DNA from: Euwallacea fornicatus
Lineage: Eukaryota; Arthropoda; Insecta; Coleoptera; Curculionidae
Assembly: GCF_040115645.1 (NCBI RefSeq)
Contig: NC_089550.1
Location: 1,550,001 to 1,614,000 of the forward strand
Reading direction: 5' to 3'
Length of the DNA stretch: 64,000 nt
Within the stretch, counting starts at the first letter, position 1. Every line of letters starts with the position of its first letter. Shown here piece by piece: positions 47,471 through 60,997 of the stretch. The translations under genes were made by a program, and so were the position numbers. Under the pieces are notes generated by a model that ran no database searches, was not told the DNA's origin, and was given only the letters and a program-made list of their open reading frames with translations.

Positions 47471-50400
47471 GCAACCTTCGGAGATTTAATATTACACATG
47501 ATATTAACATTTTGCTTAGTTTTGAAGGTTTTTTTACTTCATTACATTGAGGCTCAAAGTCAAAGGTTATATTATTATACACAAAGTAGGGGTATATCCT
47601 GGATTTTGAAACTGTATTAAATTTCTTGTTGCTTTGGCTGTAGTCACCTTTTATTAAAATTCGCTCTGCCTCAAAGAAGCTAAAGGATATGAACTTTGAA
47701 ACTCGTTTAAAAATTTAGATGCCGCCGCCCAATTTATGTCCCACAAAAGTAGATAAAAATGGTCTGTTCCCGGTAAGTACCTACAAATTATATTGATGAT
47801 ATAGCATTTATGGTTACAGGAGTCTAGGAGACTTCATTATATCAATAAAGCAACGATTGTGTACAAATTTTATAACAGCAATATCCCTGATTTATTATTG
47901 GGTTTTATGTGTTTTCGGTATTTTTATGCTTGAGCATAAAGGCGAACTCTAAGATATTTGTAATTTAGTTGGAGGAACCTTAACAAAAGCAACGGAATTA
48001 TTAAAATATTCCAAGAATTACTGCATGCAAGCGAAATATATCTCTTTTATGTAATACTGCATTTGCTGCATACATATAGGTAGGGGAGTTTCGATGTGGC
48101 CAAATAAATACGAGTCAATTTTCCCATTCCGGACCATTTATCGGTTGATTTTGCTTGGTGATTTGCCATTTTCATTCGGCGGGAACTAAATCTAGACAAC
48201 TTTCCCTGGTCCATTCTGTCTGCCACATTTAACGCCGGCTTTCGTCCATCGATCGGACTTATACACGTTTCCGTCCGAGTAATATTTCGAGGTAAATTGA
48301 GCGAAACTTCCACAAAATATGCTGGAGGCAATGATTATTTTATGATCCGTCTACGCTGAGGGTTAAAATCCCGAATTTTATCAGTAAAAGCCAACTTTTT
48401 TCCCTAAATTAAATTCCTTCCTGTAAACTTCATTGCACGGCTACATGTATTTGCTCCAGAAAATTAAACCGGACATGTCCGGGCTCTAAGCCGGGCCTAA
48501 TATAGTTTGCTCATAAAATGGTTTAAGTACACATGCAGGACATGGCCCTTGTCCGAGCTGGACGATGACGATACTGCTGCAAGTTTCGAATTAATTTATT
48601 GGCAGTTAAATTCCCTGCTGGAATTGCAGTTTTACGGCAGGTTCTCTTGTCTGTTCTAATTTTTTAAACTACCTTCATCGTTCAGATATAAAGGAGAGAA
48701 AGACTAGATTTCTTGTAGACGACAATGTCTGGCTTGTGCCAAGAAAATTAAATAACGTCAATATCTTCCTTATGGCTTTATGCTAATCTATCAAGACAAG
48801 CATGTTGCTAAGATGTCTGGGAACATTCTAAGACCCCATAAAATTAGACTACGCGGTGTAGATAATGGTTCGCTGGGAGAGGGGGAGAGAAACGATGAGG
48901 TAGTAACTAAGAAACAAAAATTTGTTAAAATTTTTTAGTCTGATAGTTTCTGAAATAATTTCGATTGAAAATTTTGATCAATTTGACATTTTTCTAATAG
49001 AACCTCGGAAACCAAAAACAATTTGGCAACACCGGTCGCGAAATCATATTCCCCAAAACTGGCACATTTTTACCAAATAACAGATTTTGTATTTCTGACC
49101 AATTTCAAGATAGCAATGACAGCAAAATGTGAAATTTTATGCCGAGATTTGCCATAAACACTAAAGTACCAGCACTATATATCCTTTAGAAGAAACACTC
49201 CAAAATTCTTTTGCAAAAGTGCAGCAATGTAAAATCTCTGCCAGATATGCATTGCGGGGAAAATTACCGCCACAGTGTTTGAGAAAATTTGTGTCTTGAT
49301 TAGATATAAAACAGTGGTGTACGGTAACTGCATTCACCTCTAGGAAATATTTTACAAAATTTTCCAAGTAATGAATAATTGATATAATTGCTGTAACGTA
49401 AATATTTCTTTTTCAGCGCGGCATTTCAGAAAGAATACACCCCCAAAGTGTTTTATATTACTGAGAAAATTGTTACTTTCATTTCTTCAGAGAAAATATA
49501 ATTATACAAGAAAGGAAAAATTTGAAAATTTGCCGTTGCGGAAAGAAACGGTTTCCAGTTATTTACTTCAGGAAAAATTACCTTCGAAGTCTTTGAAGGA
49601 AAAGTCTGCAGTTTGACTGATTGCAGAATGGCGGAGTATGATTTATACTGAACTTCAGATTTAACGCTTCACAAAATGCTCCAAGAAAGGCAAAATTAGA
49701 AAAATTGCAGCTTTCTAAAGATGTCTGTCCCAGCTTCGCATTTTTATGATAATTTCCCTTTAAGTACCTTGTAAACGTTAAAATTTTAAATATAATTAAA
49801 TAAAAAATGCTAAAAAGGGAGAAAACACTCCCTGCTGTTCATTTCGGGGGCAACAAGTGTCTCGTATGTGTTCGGTTTTTATTTTTTGGCGCCTACACGG
49901 ATACTTTAATTGAAAAACCTATACACATAGGTCATATTCCTCAAGACCGGCCATCGTTTCGCAATTTTTTCAATCTTCTAATTAAAGTTGTTTCCGTTAA
50001 AAACGCCTTGGAATTTCAGAAATTTGAATATCCCGCTTAACCGTCCGAGACCGCGATTGGTCAGAGCCAATGTCAGAATGAAACAAACACAAAGTTGCCA
50101 ACAAAAGAAACGTAAAAACCCCATGTCAAATGAATTTTCCCTTTTTGCTTATTTTTATGCAATTTTTAACTTATGTAGGAGCCAATTCAGGGTAAAATCA
50201 ATGGAAAACCTGAGGATAATTACCATGTGATCTACTTTGTTCTTCCCACAGTAAGTTTCTTGCTACTCTATAACGATTACACGAAGACATAACCTACATC
50301 TTTCATCTCACTGACTAGACAGGATCTCCGAGGTAAATTTAAATTTTAATGCACAACATATTTTTCCTGTTATAATCATTTACCACCATTATGAGTATTA

Positions 50401-52200
50401 TGACCGTCATGTCGAGGTTTTCCAACTGGATAACTCGTGCAGGCACAAAAAAATAAGAACTGATTTCCCATGGTAAACTCCTATGTTCAGAGTTCGCCTG
50501 GACTCCCGGTATATGGTCAGCAACATGTGCTGCTTGATTTCTTAACTTCAGCCCCGCTGGGGTTGAAAGTTTTTTCTGACTGATATATGAAAACGTAGAG
50601 AGCTGCTTTAAGCATAGCTATTTTCGAATTAGGGAGCTACATAGATATGTTTGTTCCCAAAGTAACTTCGTTCAAATTGCGTTTACGGTCGCTTTTCGTG
50701 GCAATTCGTTGATTTACTTGTTGAAGCTAATTCATCCTTGACTGCTCAATCAACATAATCATGAAAAAAATATTGATAAGAAAAAAGATATTGCTGTTTC
50801 CGGGAAAGCTACTGCGGCTTTGTTAAGTGATTTAGTACAATATCATTTCGGATCTTCGCCAAGTGAGCGATATCCTTAATTTTGTGACAGCTTCCCTGAG
50901 TTACTTCTCAGCGAGAATAAGTAGGTCCCCGAATCATTAGCTCGTGTCTAGGAATTGTTATTTGGACTCTTTGATCTCATGTCTTTATCTCTTGTCTCGT
51001 ATCCAGAGATCGGCACACAATTTTCGCAATGCTGTGACTAAATCCACATCTTGTAGAAATTTATTAACTGTCAATCAACGACACCACAAGCAGCTAGTAA
51101 GAACTGAAATCCCCATTAGATTCGACTTGTGCCTAATACATAAAAGCTGACAGCGGTTTCCTTTCTGTTCATAATTAATTTCCTAGGAAAATGAAAAGTC
51201 ATCAACTTCCAGGGCCTCGAGTAGAAAATTGTTTGTCTGACAGCTAAATTTCTGAGATAAAGATGAAATATTTCCGGCGCGAATTCACAAGGTAACGGCT
51301 TTATTTGCTTATACGCATTCGCTTTTGATATTAGTTGGAAAAGTTTTTTGACGTTTATTGGCCCTTAAGTGGGGCAGAAAGCCACTTCGTTTGCAAGCTT
51401 GATAAGATGTTATCGACGATGATGTGTAAACCATTAAAAAAGGGAGCCAAAAGGCAAATTGGTCCATTTGACTACGTACAATTACTTAAAGTATGAGATC
51501 GTATCCGGCAGATATGATCGTTATGCAAAACAAATATGTGCCCGGGATAATTTCAGAGAGGAAATTGACCTTTTCCATTGGAGTTATCATCGGGTATGAC
51601 TGTCGCATGCACTTTTAACAGCGCCTTCGAATTACCCTTTTGGGCTACGGTGAACTATTAAGGATGACAAATTGCGGCATTTGCAATATCCAAAAAAGAT
51701 ATTTGTATAGAAATTTCACCAGACGAGCGTGATAAATTTCTTCGCTGGAAATACAAATTATCCGGATAACAGCTTTTATGGTGAGCGGAGGCTGGTTACT
51801 TCATTATGGCCAATTGTGTACACATTTTATTGCAACTATTTTAATAATTTATAGACGACGAGGATGCTTTGTGTTCCGGTTTATTACAAATTGCTGCAAA
51901 AGTCGTACGGATTTTCGGTTTATGTGCTCCACGTACTCTCTCAAAACGATCCTCCTAAATATCCCGATATTATCTTCGAATTGGTTTCTAGAATGCGACG
52001 TTTCTCAAGAAATTCGGAAAGTCGCGGTAATATTTAATTGATCGCACTGTAATTACAATCGCATTCGAGGCAGAAGTTTTAATCTCAGAATACTATTTAT
52101 CGTCTTTCACGAATTAAGTGAAGAGAATCTTTCATGCACAAAATTATTAGATTAGGGAAGGTACCCGTATTTTCCATCTTTGTCCGCGTAACGGTATGAA
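47471..52200. other. No gene recognised
   Basis: About 4.7 kb of AT-rich DNA. Between 48.9 and 49.8 kb, phrases of the type GAAAATT, AAAGTGTTT and GAGAAAAT recur irregularly, but no repeat unit could be aligned with confidence. Scattered open frames of 60-90 codons have no motif. Confidence 0.45.
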
Positions 52201-53250
52201 TTTTTAAGCGTTTGGGTGAAGACCTTGGACTTCTTATTTTTCAAAACCTCACACGTGTGCATGGGCAAGCGCGGCACATGGGCAAACCCGTGTCCCGCGC
52301 TCGCCTTCACACCGTGCATTACAACCGCGTCAACAACAAAATCGACTGATAGCTTTCGATCACTAGAATGACTTCAAGCGCGCATCGCACTGGCTTAATA
52401 CCGAATCATCCTCAACGCGGTATTACTGTAGGTTCCGGCGAGTGAAGAGTCTGTCTGCAGGTTCTTCAGCAAGAGCGAGTGAGCAAACCACGATTTTCTT
52501 GAAGTAGTGCCAAGGAACGGTTCAAATGACCAAAGCAGTTTTGCGCTGCGCCTCCCTTCACCTCGATTTAGCAGAAATATGTGCTACAGTTACTGCAACC
52601 CCATCGCCGAGACTCGGTTTCCAGCCACCCTCTTCTCGGGTCATCTAACTTCGGTTTAAGCGTCGATTACTTGACCTTGATCTAAAAAATGTAATGAATC
52701 ATCACCCGTGATTTTCGTTCGCATTCGCGAATAATTGTGAAGGAGAGACGCTTGGGCTTTCTAGTGATATCCTGTGTGAAGTCGGTCCCGTGAAGAGGGC
52801 CGAAGCAGTGAGGTCTAGAAAATTCTAAGCGTGTAAATTTCGCGAAATTTCCTTTTGGTAGGTCACCGCTGTAAATCGCAAATATAGATTAATCGCTATT
52901 AAATTCGGAGGATCGAGAGACCTCGGGGCCTTCATTACTGTGTAGCTGAGCATTGAAATTGGTTGAACCGGGAAATTGTGAGAAGCTTCTAAACTCGCGA
53001 ACGAGCTCGCGGAATTTGCGCTCTTGCACGGTTCGCTATTCTAGCCGGAAAAGCTTCGATATTTGAAACGCCTCGACCGTTTTGCATGCTATATTGAAAG
53101 CGATCTCGCAAGTCACAACATAAAGTGGTGAAAGCTGCAAATCTGCAAGTTGGGAAAATCTCGAAAATTTTATTTTCAGGCCACGTTGTGACGTTCCCGT
53201 TAGAGACACCGTAAGCGTCCGGCTTAATGAAAATATTTCGGGTTTTCTTT
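52201..53250. promoter_or_regulatory. CpG-rich block, candidate promoter or regulatory region
   Basis: Roughly 1 kb with more CG dinucleotides and fewer A/T runs than its surroundings. It holds a 10-bp palindrome CACACGTGTG (52250-52259) with a CACGTG E-box core, a strong GC hairpin (52264-52305) and TGACCTTGA at 52672-52680, the extended half-site type used by FTZ-F1/ERR-like nuclear receptors. No convincing core promoter or coding exon follows. The 133-residue frame at 53259-53660 is open, but a similar-length frame overlaps on the other strand. Regulatory role is inference only. Confidence 0.25.
52264..52305. repeat. GC-rich imperfect hairpin
   Basis: The 19-bp arms (52264-52282 and 52287-52305) pair at 16 of 19 positions around a CAAA tetraloop, one of the three exceptions being a possible G-U pair in RNA. 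An extra GTGTG/CACAC pairing (52255-52259 with 52308-52312) could extend the stem beyond a small internal loop. The loop is very short for a microRNA precursor. Could be a cruciform, a transcript structure or part of a small element. Confidence 0.6.
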
Positions 53251-56200
53251 ATGTCTCTGTGAAAGTTCCTTTAATGTGCCCAGACGTCGCCCCGCGTCGA
53301 ATTCGAAAAAAAAAAGACCGTATGTTCCGCCGTTTGCGCCAACGCGAAGGATTTTTTGAAAAATCGGTTGGGTCATTTTTATCGACACAAAAGTTTCCGG
53401 ATGCATTCGAAAACTCCGTGGCGATGAACAATGTTCGGGTTTCGGTCTTATTTTTGTATTTACTCGACTTAGAACATGACGAATGCATACAGCTTAAACT
53501 CCGGCGTGTTTTTTTGCAACAAATCCGAGCATTTATGCTGCATTTTGACGAGTTATTTCGCATAATAGATACCCGAAGGGTTGAATCGAAGAAAACGTTG
53601 GCCCTTGCGCTTCCGGCAATACCCACGCAGAGACTGGCAGAGATAACTCGGGAGGGCTGAGAAACGGACAGCTAAGGTGTTACACGTGTCCCCTGTTGGC
53701 ATTGCGGTGCGTTTGTGTGATATTTAAATAAAAAATCATTTAATCAAAACCTGAAATAGTCCCATATTCTTTTGTGAAACCTTCAGAATTCGAAACATGC
53801 AATCCTACAGGCCAATTTAACGATAAGCGTTTCAGAAGCGGAAATGTAAAAATCATGGGGCGCTCATTTCAATAATGTATAATAGAAAATGAGTAGTTTG
53901 AATTTGCGTTCTGCTTTGTCCCAGAAAAAACTTATCGTAAAAGACTTTTTCGCGAACGACGGGGGCTTAACTCGTCATTAACTGTGAGTGCAGTAAGTGA
54001 CCAACAAAAACGCGAATCAAATAAACTAGCCATGAAGTTGGAGAGAAAATAAATCTCCCTGAAAATATAATATTCATTTGCACCTGATGCCTCGATTAGG
54101 AGCACATTTGGCCACCCCGACTGTTCGCAATCATTGCCTGGCACATGCACAATAAATCCAGTTAAGAGCCCATAACTGAAGGTTTAGAGGTTATTAATTA
54201 CGACAAAATTGCTCGCCATGAGCTAATGTCGATTTAAACTGGTTGAGATAAGGTGAGGATTTCGCGGAACGTGATTGGGAGAGTCACATTAGATTGCTGA
54301 TAAATATTGTAAAGCGATGAAGGCGAAGAGTATTCCAAGACAATTAGCGGAGTTTTACATTCCTCCAGTCCAAATTAACTTTTGCGCGCGCTTTGCTAAG
54401 ACCCTCTCAGTTTATTTAAATTCTTTAGGCCTGGGAAAGTTCGCTTTTTCATCATAATTAATTCAAATTATCCGAATGCAAATTTATTCGCCGAGTTTCC
54501 TCGTTTAAGGTTCTTGCCACACTGAATAACTTCCCCGACAAACTCCCTTTCTTAGTATATATTTATTTTAGGTCCGATGATAAGGAATTCGGGAAGGTGT
54601 ATGGAGTCCACTAATAGAATGTCGGTATATTGCTTACGTGCTGGCAGTTTTTGCCCCCCGAACTAACTGAAAAATAAATAAATATTCTGGATGCTGACAG
54701 GAGTTAGGCAAGTGCGGCGAATATTTTGCTCTGAGTGCTTATTAGGGCGAAAAAGGAATTCGAGTTAACGGTCCCCGTTCCCTCATTCATGAAATTGTTT
54801 CGTGATCTTCGTTTTGCGGTCACGCAAAATAAAATACTGCCTACTCGTGACATTGCGAAAAACTTTTTGTCGCAGTCTGTTTATTACTAGTCAGAAGTTC
54901 CCTTTTCGGATTATTTCCCACTAAGGGGAAGAATCTATCTGGAACGCCACTTGACAAATACCTTCAAAACCGCACACAATAAAACGGCTCAGAAAATAGA
55001 GAGGACAGTCGATAACTATGGAAAAAATAAAATATCTCCCTATTGATCTTTCTGGCTCCCTCTCTCTCTCTCACTTCGTCGTACATATATAAATCACTCG
55101 TTATAGATTCCTTTTAATGGAGGCTACTCTATATCCATTTCCCCCATACGTTCGGATCGGACGTGGCTATTAATTAGACTTTTTGCTCTAATGTCGCCAG
55201 AATAAATCACATAAAATGATATATCTTTGGATATTGGCAAAGAACTCCGATATAGTTTTACCGTTCCGTTAACTCTGTCTGGATATATCAACGGTATAAA
55301 ACGCTTTTTAGTCCTTTAAGGGTGATATTTTTCCGATTTCGTAATGACTTGGGCAAGTATCGTTTGAAATTTAGTACGTGAGTAAAACTGGATTATCGGT
55401 CCTGGGTCACTATGCCAGGAAGAATAAACTTTAGCCATAAATCTATATATAGTTTTAGCAACTGGTCTACATCATCAATTCCCAACACCAGAAAGCTTTA
55501 CCAAATTAGATCCCGACTTTTGCTTAATATTCCCCATCAGCGATAATAATATGCCATTTTGATATACATTTATTCCTAAAGAATATACAGGATGACTCAT
55601 AACGCTACAGTGCAAAAGTTCATCTCCCTGGAGGACGTGTATATATGCGGTATTTCAAATTGCAAAACTCTTATCATGTATTCTAATCTGCGATATTTCT
55701 GTTTAAAAAGTCCTGGAGCGTTACAGTAGAAATGGAAAAAGGAACGTGGACAACCCGAAATGCGTTTTCATGAACATAAATTTCTGAAGAAACGAACTTG
55801 GAGAAACCCATCTAGTCTTAAGCGTTCAAAATGGAAAGCTATAGAATCAGATTCTGGACAATCTTCTAAGGAGATTAAAGTAGTATATTAGCTCCTTCTT
55901 GGGAAATTCAATCTTGAGTAGCGCAGAAGGAACCGCTTAATTTTGGAACTTTTCGCCATCCTTAGGGGGATTATGGCAGCTGTTGAAAATGAGACTAAAT
56001 ATTGCAGGGAATTTAACGTTCTTCTTCTTCATCGGTTTATAATTTGTATATTCCTAATGTTCCATGAAAGATCCCAATGAAAAATATTCGACGATTATGT
56101 TTCTCTAAGTCGACGAAAAAGACTACTTAGAGAATTATAAGAAAAAAAATACACAGTGGTTCAAATAATTTTGTAGAGAATACTGATATTAAAAATTACA

Positions 56201-59200
56201 CAAAATACCACCTCTTTCCTTGTTTGCCCGACAATATCTCCCATTTTTTCATTTTTTGAGAAATCACCCAAGGAGGTAATTTAAAGTCAACATGAATTCA
56301 CAAATGATAGAGTTCTTCTTCTAGGTTGGTCGTTTTTGTCGATGTTTGTAATTTTCTGATAAACTTGTTGATGAGATACTTTGAAGCCGAAACTTTGATA
56401 AAACAGGTTATGTAGATACGAAAGAAAATTTTCTCACAGTGGGGAAAATTTCTAAACAAGTAGTAAACCAAAAATTAGAGAAAACTCTAAATGCTTAATT
56501 TTGCTCGGTCTACAACTCAATAATTTCTTCTTTTCGGGGAAATATTAATTTTCATGAGAGGAACAGTAAAAAACTATGACTTCACAGTGATTAAAATATC
56601 ACAGAATTACAATAATTCTTTCCGCCTACTGTTGCAGCTATCTGAAACATGAACTATATTAAGTGCACACAATCTCCCATAAAATCTAAGCATAACGTTA
56701 CTGTTACTACCTTAAATTCGTACTGAAACTCGCAACTTCTAGCCATAAAGCCACCATAAAGACAATTTCAACGACCTTCCAGAGATGTTAAAACGATATC
56801 TAAAAAGTGCAGAGGGCAAAGGGAAGTTCACAAGGCAGAAATGATGAAGCAAATTTGAACTTAATCGCAACTTTATTCTCGAAAAATGACTACCTTTCAA
56901 CCCACTGTTAAACCTTCGACAGGACTAGAAAATGAGGAGTAATTTTCTGCATATTTTAAAATACTCTCGGAGAGCTCTTTTCTGGGATATTAAAACTTAA
57001 AGACCTTAAAGCTAAACAGCACCGAAGAAGTTTTTCCTATATGGAGGCAATCCTGGAACATGGTAATTTTTAGTGAATCCAATTTGAAATTTCTGGTTCA
57101 GGAGAGAAAAATGAACCTCTTTTAAGCTTATATTAAGCAGTTGAAATACAAATTATTTCACCAGGAATTATAAATCAATCATCGCGATAGCTTTGAGTAA
57201 TTAAATTAGCTCCCGCTTGGAGTATTTCGCCATCCGAAAAAGAGAACCGAAGTAAAACCTTAATTTTGGATATTACAACCGTCCATTTCATTAACCTTGT
57301 AAACCTTTTTAACGCAAATTTAATCCGGGGATTTGCAGCTATAGTTCCACAAAATGGTAGGAAATCCCGATTCTGCAGGTACACTTGCAGGAACCGGTAA
57401 AAACCCCTGAATTGGAATTAATGAATTTGGGCTGCTGTGCTTGTGTTGCAATATACGAAAATTATTTGCTGCTTTGGTGTGTTATTACGCAGCAAAATAT
57501 TCGAACAAATGTGTCGTTTCCTAACTCACGTTCGTGTTGGAACACGCCAGGAACACAAATATCCATTTACGTTTTCATTGATTGCAAAACTCTTAACCCA
57601 CGTCGCTCTGTTATATGCAACAACTTCCTAAATAACAGTTCAACGGCTAAACAACCGCCTTTACACGTGTATCCTTTTAGCCGTCCAATATAAGACAAAA
57701 TGGCTTTACATACTGGAAAGTTGTAGTAACAAAGTAAGCAGGACCGCTATGGGTAAAGTATGGCCCGAGACCCGCACCGGGGCGCCAACTTTGTAACGAA
57801 ATTTGGGTTTCTCTGCTTGTAACATGAAAAGTTTGTTCATAAATTGGGCACCCGTTATAATCTGAGAAAATATTTGACTGTTAACAACTCTCGATTGAGA
57901 AACACTCTTTTGTGACTACGTTTAACGCCATCAAGATTATTTAAGTGAGGATTAAGCCCTGGTAGACCCTCAGAAGCAAAGCCTACGTACGTGTCTTTGG
58001 GAATTTTCATCTTATAATTTAGAAAGAAGACCGCAATTCCAGTCTGGCTGGCTTTGTGTGCTCTGTTTATTTCGCTCGAAGCGAAATACCCTTAGAAAGT
58101 GCTTTGCTCCATATGTGTTCTCTTTGAATAATTTCGGTCAAAACTCTAACTACTTAATAAAAGAGTTTTGGCGTTAATACTTGGGAAAAACAAGGATTTT
58201 GTAGGATTTTCCAGATACCACTAAATTAGCAAAGACATTCAACTTCCCTACGAAAACATCACATTATTTTAGCATAAACATGTTATTTTTACCGGAAACG
58301 TTTATCTGGAAACTTTTAAGATCGCACAAAGCGCCTCGTTTTTTTATATAAGTTTAAACTACCTTGAAACGCTCTCGAGGGCTCTCATATTTTCCGAACT
58401 ATTTACCGTACAAAGTTCCACTTATGTTTAAAAGTTGAGTGGATGTTTTGACAGAGAATGTTCGTAAAGTAAAACAAAGCAAACATATACATAAAACATC
58501 CCCGGAAAGGAGGATTTTTATTTCGAATAGGGAACTGCTGCTTTTGCATTTCTCTAAGATGGAAATGTCGACGCAAAACGTAATTTCCCTTAAAATGTCT
58601 GCGGGATTATCCTCCTGGCAGGGCCTTGTATTTTAACTGTCAACAATGAACTTGCCCCCGTCTGGAAATCCCGAACGTCGGCAATATTTCATCCCCTCAA
58701 AAATTAATTATCGAAGTGCAAGCCTCGCAAAGGGGCTCTAAAAGTTCATGAAGCGAGCTCTAGGAAAAGAGACGAACCATAGAGCATGTTACAGGATATT
58801 ATCGGCCTTATCATTTAAATGTAATCGATATTTGAGAGGAATCGTGTTAGGTGTGTTGATGCAGAAGATATAAAACGAACTAGAACTGACCATTAATGAA
58901 GATTAGTTCGGGTGAAAAAAAATGAGGACATCAAGCCTAACCTAATAGCGGGCACTAAAGAAAAAAGGCTTATATGACAGAAAATTGTAACACTCCTAGT
59001 CAGTAAAACTTCGTCTTCATCAAGTTCAAGACCTTTTAATTTAAAAAAATAAACCTTCGCGTATGGTTCGTGTCCTTGACTGTGTTGAGAAGAAAAATTG
59101 AGACATGCGACTCGTAAGGAGGGTTTCAATGGAGATTCAAAATTCTATTCTAGGTTATCTGACCCCTGACTTTTCAAATCGCAATTCGATTCCGAGTGTC

Positions 59201-59804
59201 ATTTTATCAAGTTTAATTGTATTTTTCAGTCAAGTCAAGTCAAGAAGAAAAACTCGAGATCCTTGCAAAAACTTTAGTTATTTGCAAAGATCTCGAAAAG
59301 TATTTGGGAATGTTGCCAGAAGATAGAAAATAAATATGATCAAAAGCTTTGATAAAATGACAATCGAAATCGAATCGACATTTCAAGAATTTTATTACAT
59401 AGTAGATTTCGAGAAATAAAGTGTCTACACCAATGGATTTTTCTGAAATAAAATGTACGAACACGTTCTAAGAAAAAATGTTTGACATTTTGACATGTCA
59501 TCAGTGACGGTGCCGAATTATTCTCCTCGGTTGTCTGGGAACGAATTTTTCAATTCTGAGTGGACAGGCAAGATTCAAAAATGTCCGTTATGAAAAAAGT
59601 TCCATCTACGTCAGTGAAATTTCTTATATAAATTAAAATATTTAAAGAAGTGTATGAAAAATGAAATCTTCGAGTGCGCCTCCTCTTCCGCCAAATGACG
59701 TTTTCTTGGAGGAGAAGTGACGGTCCGAAAACCCCTATTGCACAGTTCTAGAAAGTAATGCGAGGATTCCTCCCCGTCACCCCAATATGTATGGAGTGGG
59801 CTGA
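53251..59804. other. No gene recognised
   Basis: About 6.5 kb. A 133-residue frame (53259-53660) faces a 125-residue frame on the opposite strand, which suggests codon bias by chance rather than two genes. A TC-rich microsatellite lies near 55,055-55,072. TACAGGATGACTCATAACG at about 55,587 resembles a transposon end, but no partner was found. The stretch 55.8-57.4 kb has AAAATT-rich recurring phrases. Confidence 0.45.
59254..59296. repeat. Imperfect hairpin, 16-bp arms
   Basis: TCGAGATCCTTGCAAA (59254-59269) pairs with TTTGCAAAGATCTCGA (59281-59296) with one mismatch, around an 11-nt loop. Just upstream are three tandem CAAGT units (59232-59245 region). The stem is shorter than usual for a microRNA precursor. 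It could be a small foldback remnant. Confidence 0.55.
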
Positions 59805-60050
59805 CTAACCGTTTGCTAGTGACTCAGGTTCGTTCTGCTCTGGTTGGGAACCCCATTTGGCGAACTCATCAGCCCCTTTCTTTTCCCTTGATCTTCCGTG
59901 ACGAAAGACCTGACCTAAAGTGACCCTTGCCGTATCTGCCGATTCCTGAAGATCGGCGAACGAACCCATCCCTACCCTTACGTATCCTTTCACAGTCAAA
60001 TATCTAGGAACTAAAAAAGAAACGCAAGAAACCAATCTCCTTATACGCAA
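59805..60050 (-). pseudogene. RNase H-like fragment of a non-LTR retrotransposon
   Basis: Minus-strand frame of 81 residues. Its C-terminal half reads ARVTLGQVFRHGRS and then KKGADEFAKWGSQPEQNEPE. It aligns by eye with the end of the RNase H domain of non-LTR elements, where the usual pattern is V.WVPGH.GI.GNE.ADELA..GS followed by a GPEP-like string. The GNEKAD and PGH positions are altered (HGRS and KKGAD), so the fragment is decayed. The catalytic part of the domain upstream is not recognised. It may come from the same kind of element as the RT relic at 932-1770, but nothing links the two physically. Confidence 0.5.
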
Positions 60051-60059
60051 AGGCGAATA

Positions 60060-60997
60060 CGTTTATTACAATATTCATGTTAACATATTTAACCACTTTG
60101 CTGAGAAAAATGCTGACACCTTCTCGAATAAAAGTCCTGACAGGCAAACACCTATAAAAATTCCGGCCGCGCTGAAAATTTCCTTAAATTGAGACCGAAA
60201 GAAATCATAAGATTTGGAAATTGCGTGCTCAGGATTGGTATGCATTATTAAATCGGCAGATAAAGCGGCTAGTTCGGGAGGGTTTGTTGAATAAGAGATA
60301 TATTTCTCCCTGCTTTCTTGATGGAAGGTCTTGGATGTGGAATTTGACTGGAATGTTGAAACGATTAAAAGCTCCGGCATTGTGTCGCGTGAAACCTGAT
60401 CAAAAGCATTCTGCAAAACGGGCACTGTAAATCGTCCGTTGGGGGGCAATTTTTAATGGTGGATAATTAGAGGCCGGGTCACACGTGACATACACCCTGT
60501 AAATTGCTAACGTTTCGCCGCTACCCTGTAATGAATTCCGCGTGCTGCGACCGCCACTAAATTAGAAGCAGCGTGTGTTGTTAATCGTTCCGTACGTGCA
60601 CATATGCATTATGCAGGCGCATTTGTCTTCATATTGCTGCCATGCCAGAGACGCCTTCGATAACATCAGAAGCCAGCGGCGACGCCGCAGTTCACTACAC
60701 CATCAAAATTTTTCCTCAAAAGTTGCTCCAAAATTTTTCTCACCATCGTAGGCAAATACTTCACAGTCGTCCAAAAATTTGAGACCGCCTGTAGAGAGTT
60801 ACTTATCTGTGACCAGCTCTTGTACAGAGTGTCCCAGAAACGACAAACATTCGGCGCATGAATTTTACGACGCTCAAAAATTCAACGTTTTCACGAATTT
60901 TCATATTCTGAGTTTTTTTTTACATGAAAAAGTTATCTTGCAAAAAACGCATCGCTGGCGGTTTTCGAGATAATATTTTGCTAATAATATTTCATTT
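60060..60997. other. No gene; possible lone transposon end
   Basis: A 124-residue minus-strand frame (60075-60449) has a hydrophobic stretch (GIFIGVCLSGLLFE) but no recognised family, and a plus-strand frame overlaps it. CACCCTG followed by TA ends at 60499, resembling the right end of a CAGGGTG-type element. The matching left end was not located. Confidence 0.35.

Noticed and set aside
26260..52680. Two TGACCTTGA nuclear-receptor half-site words (26260-26268 and 52672-52680)
   Set aside because: A 9-mer is expected by chance at this window size. No clustering or conservation evidence.
53259..53660. 133-residue plus-strand open frame in the CpG-rich zone
   Set aside because: A 125-residue frame overlaps it on the opposite strand, there is no domain or signal, and no initiation context or splice sites support it.
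48900..57400. Recurring AAAATT-rich phrases at 48.9-49.8 kb and 55.8-57.4 kb as a tandem repeat
   Set aside because: Shared words are short and low in complexity. I could not align a repeat unit by eye.
60075..60449. 124-residue minus-strand frame with one hydrophobic segment
   Set aside because: No family match and an overlapping frame on the other strand. A single hydrophobic stretch is not enough to call a membrane protein.
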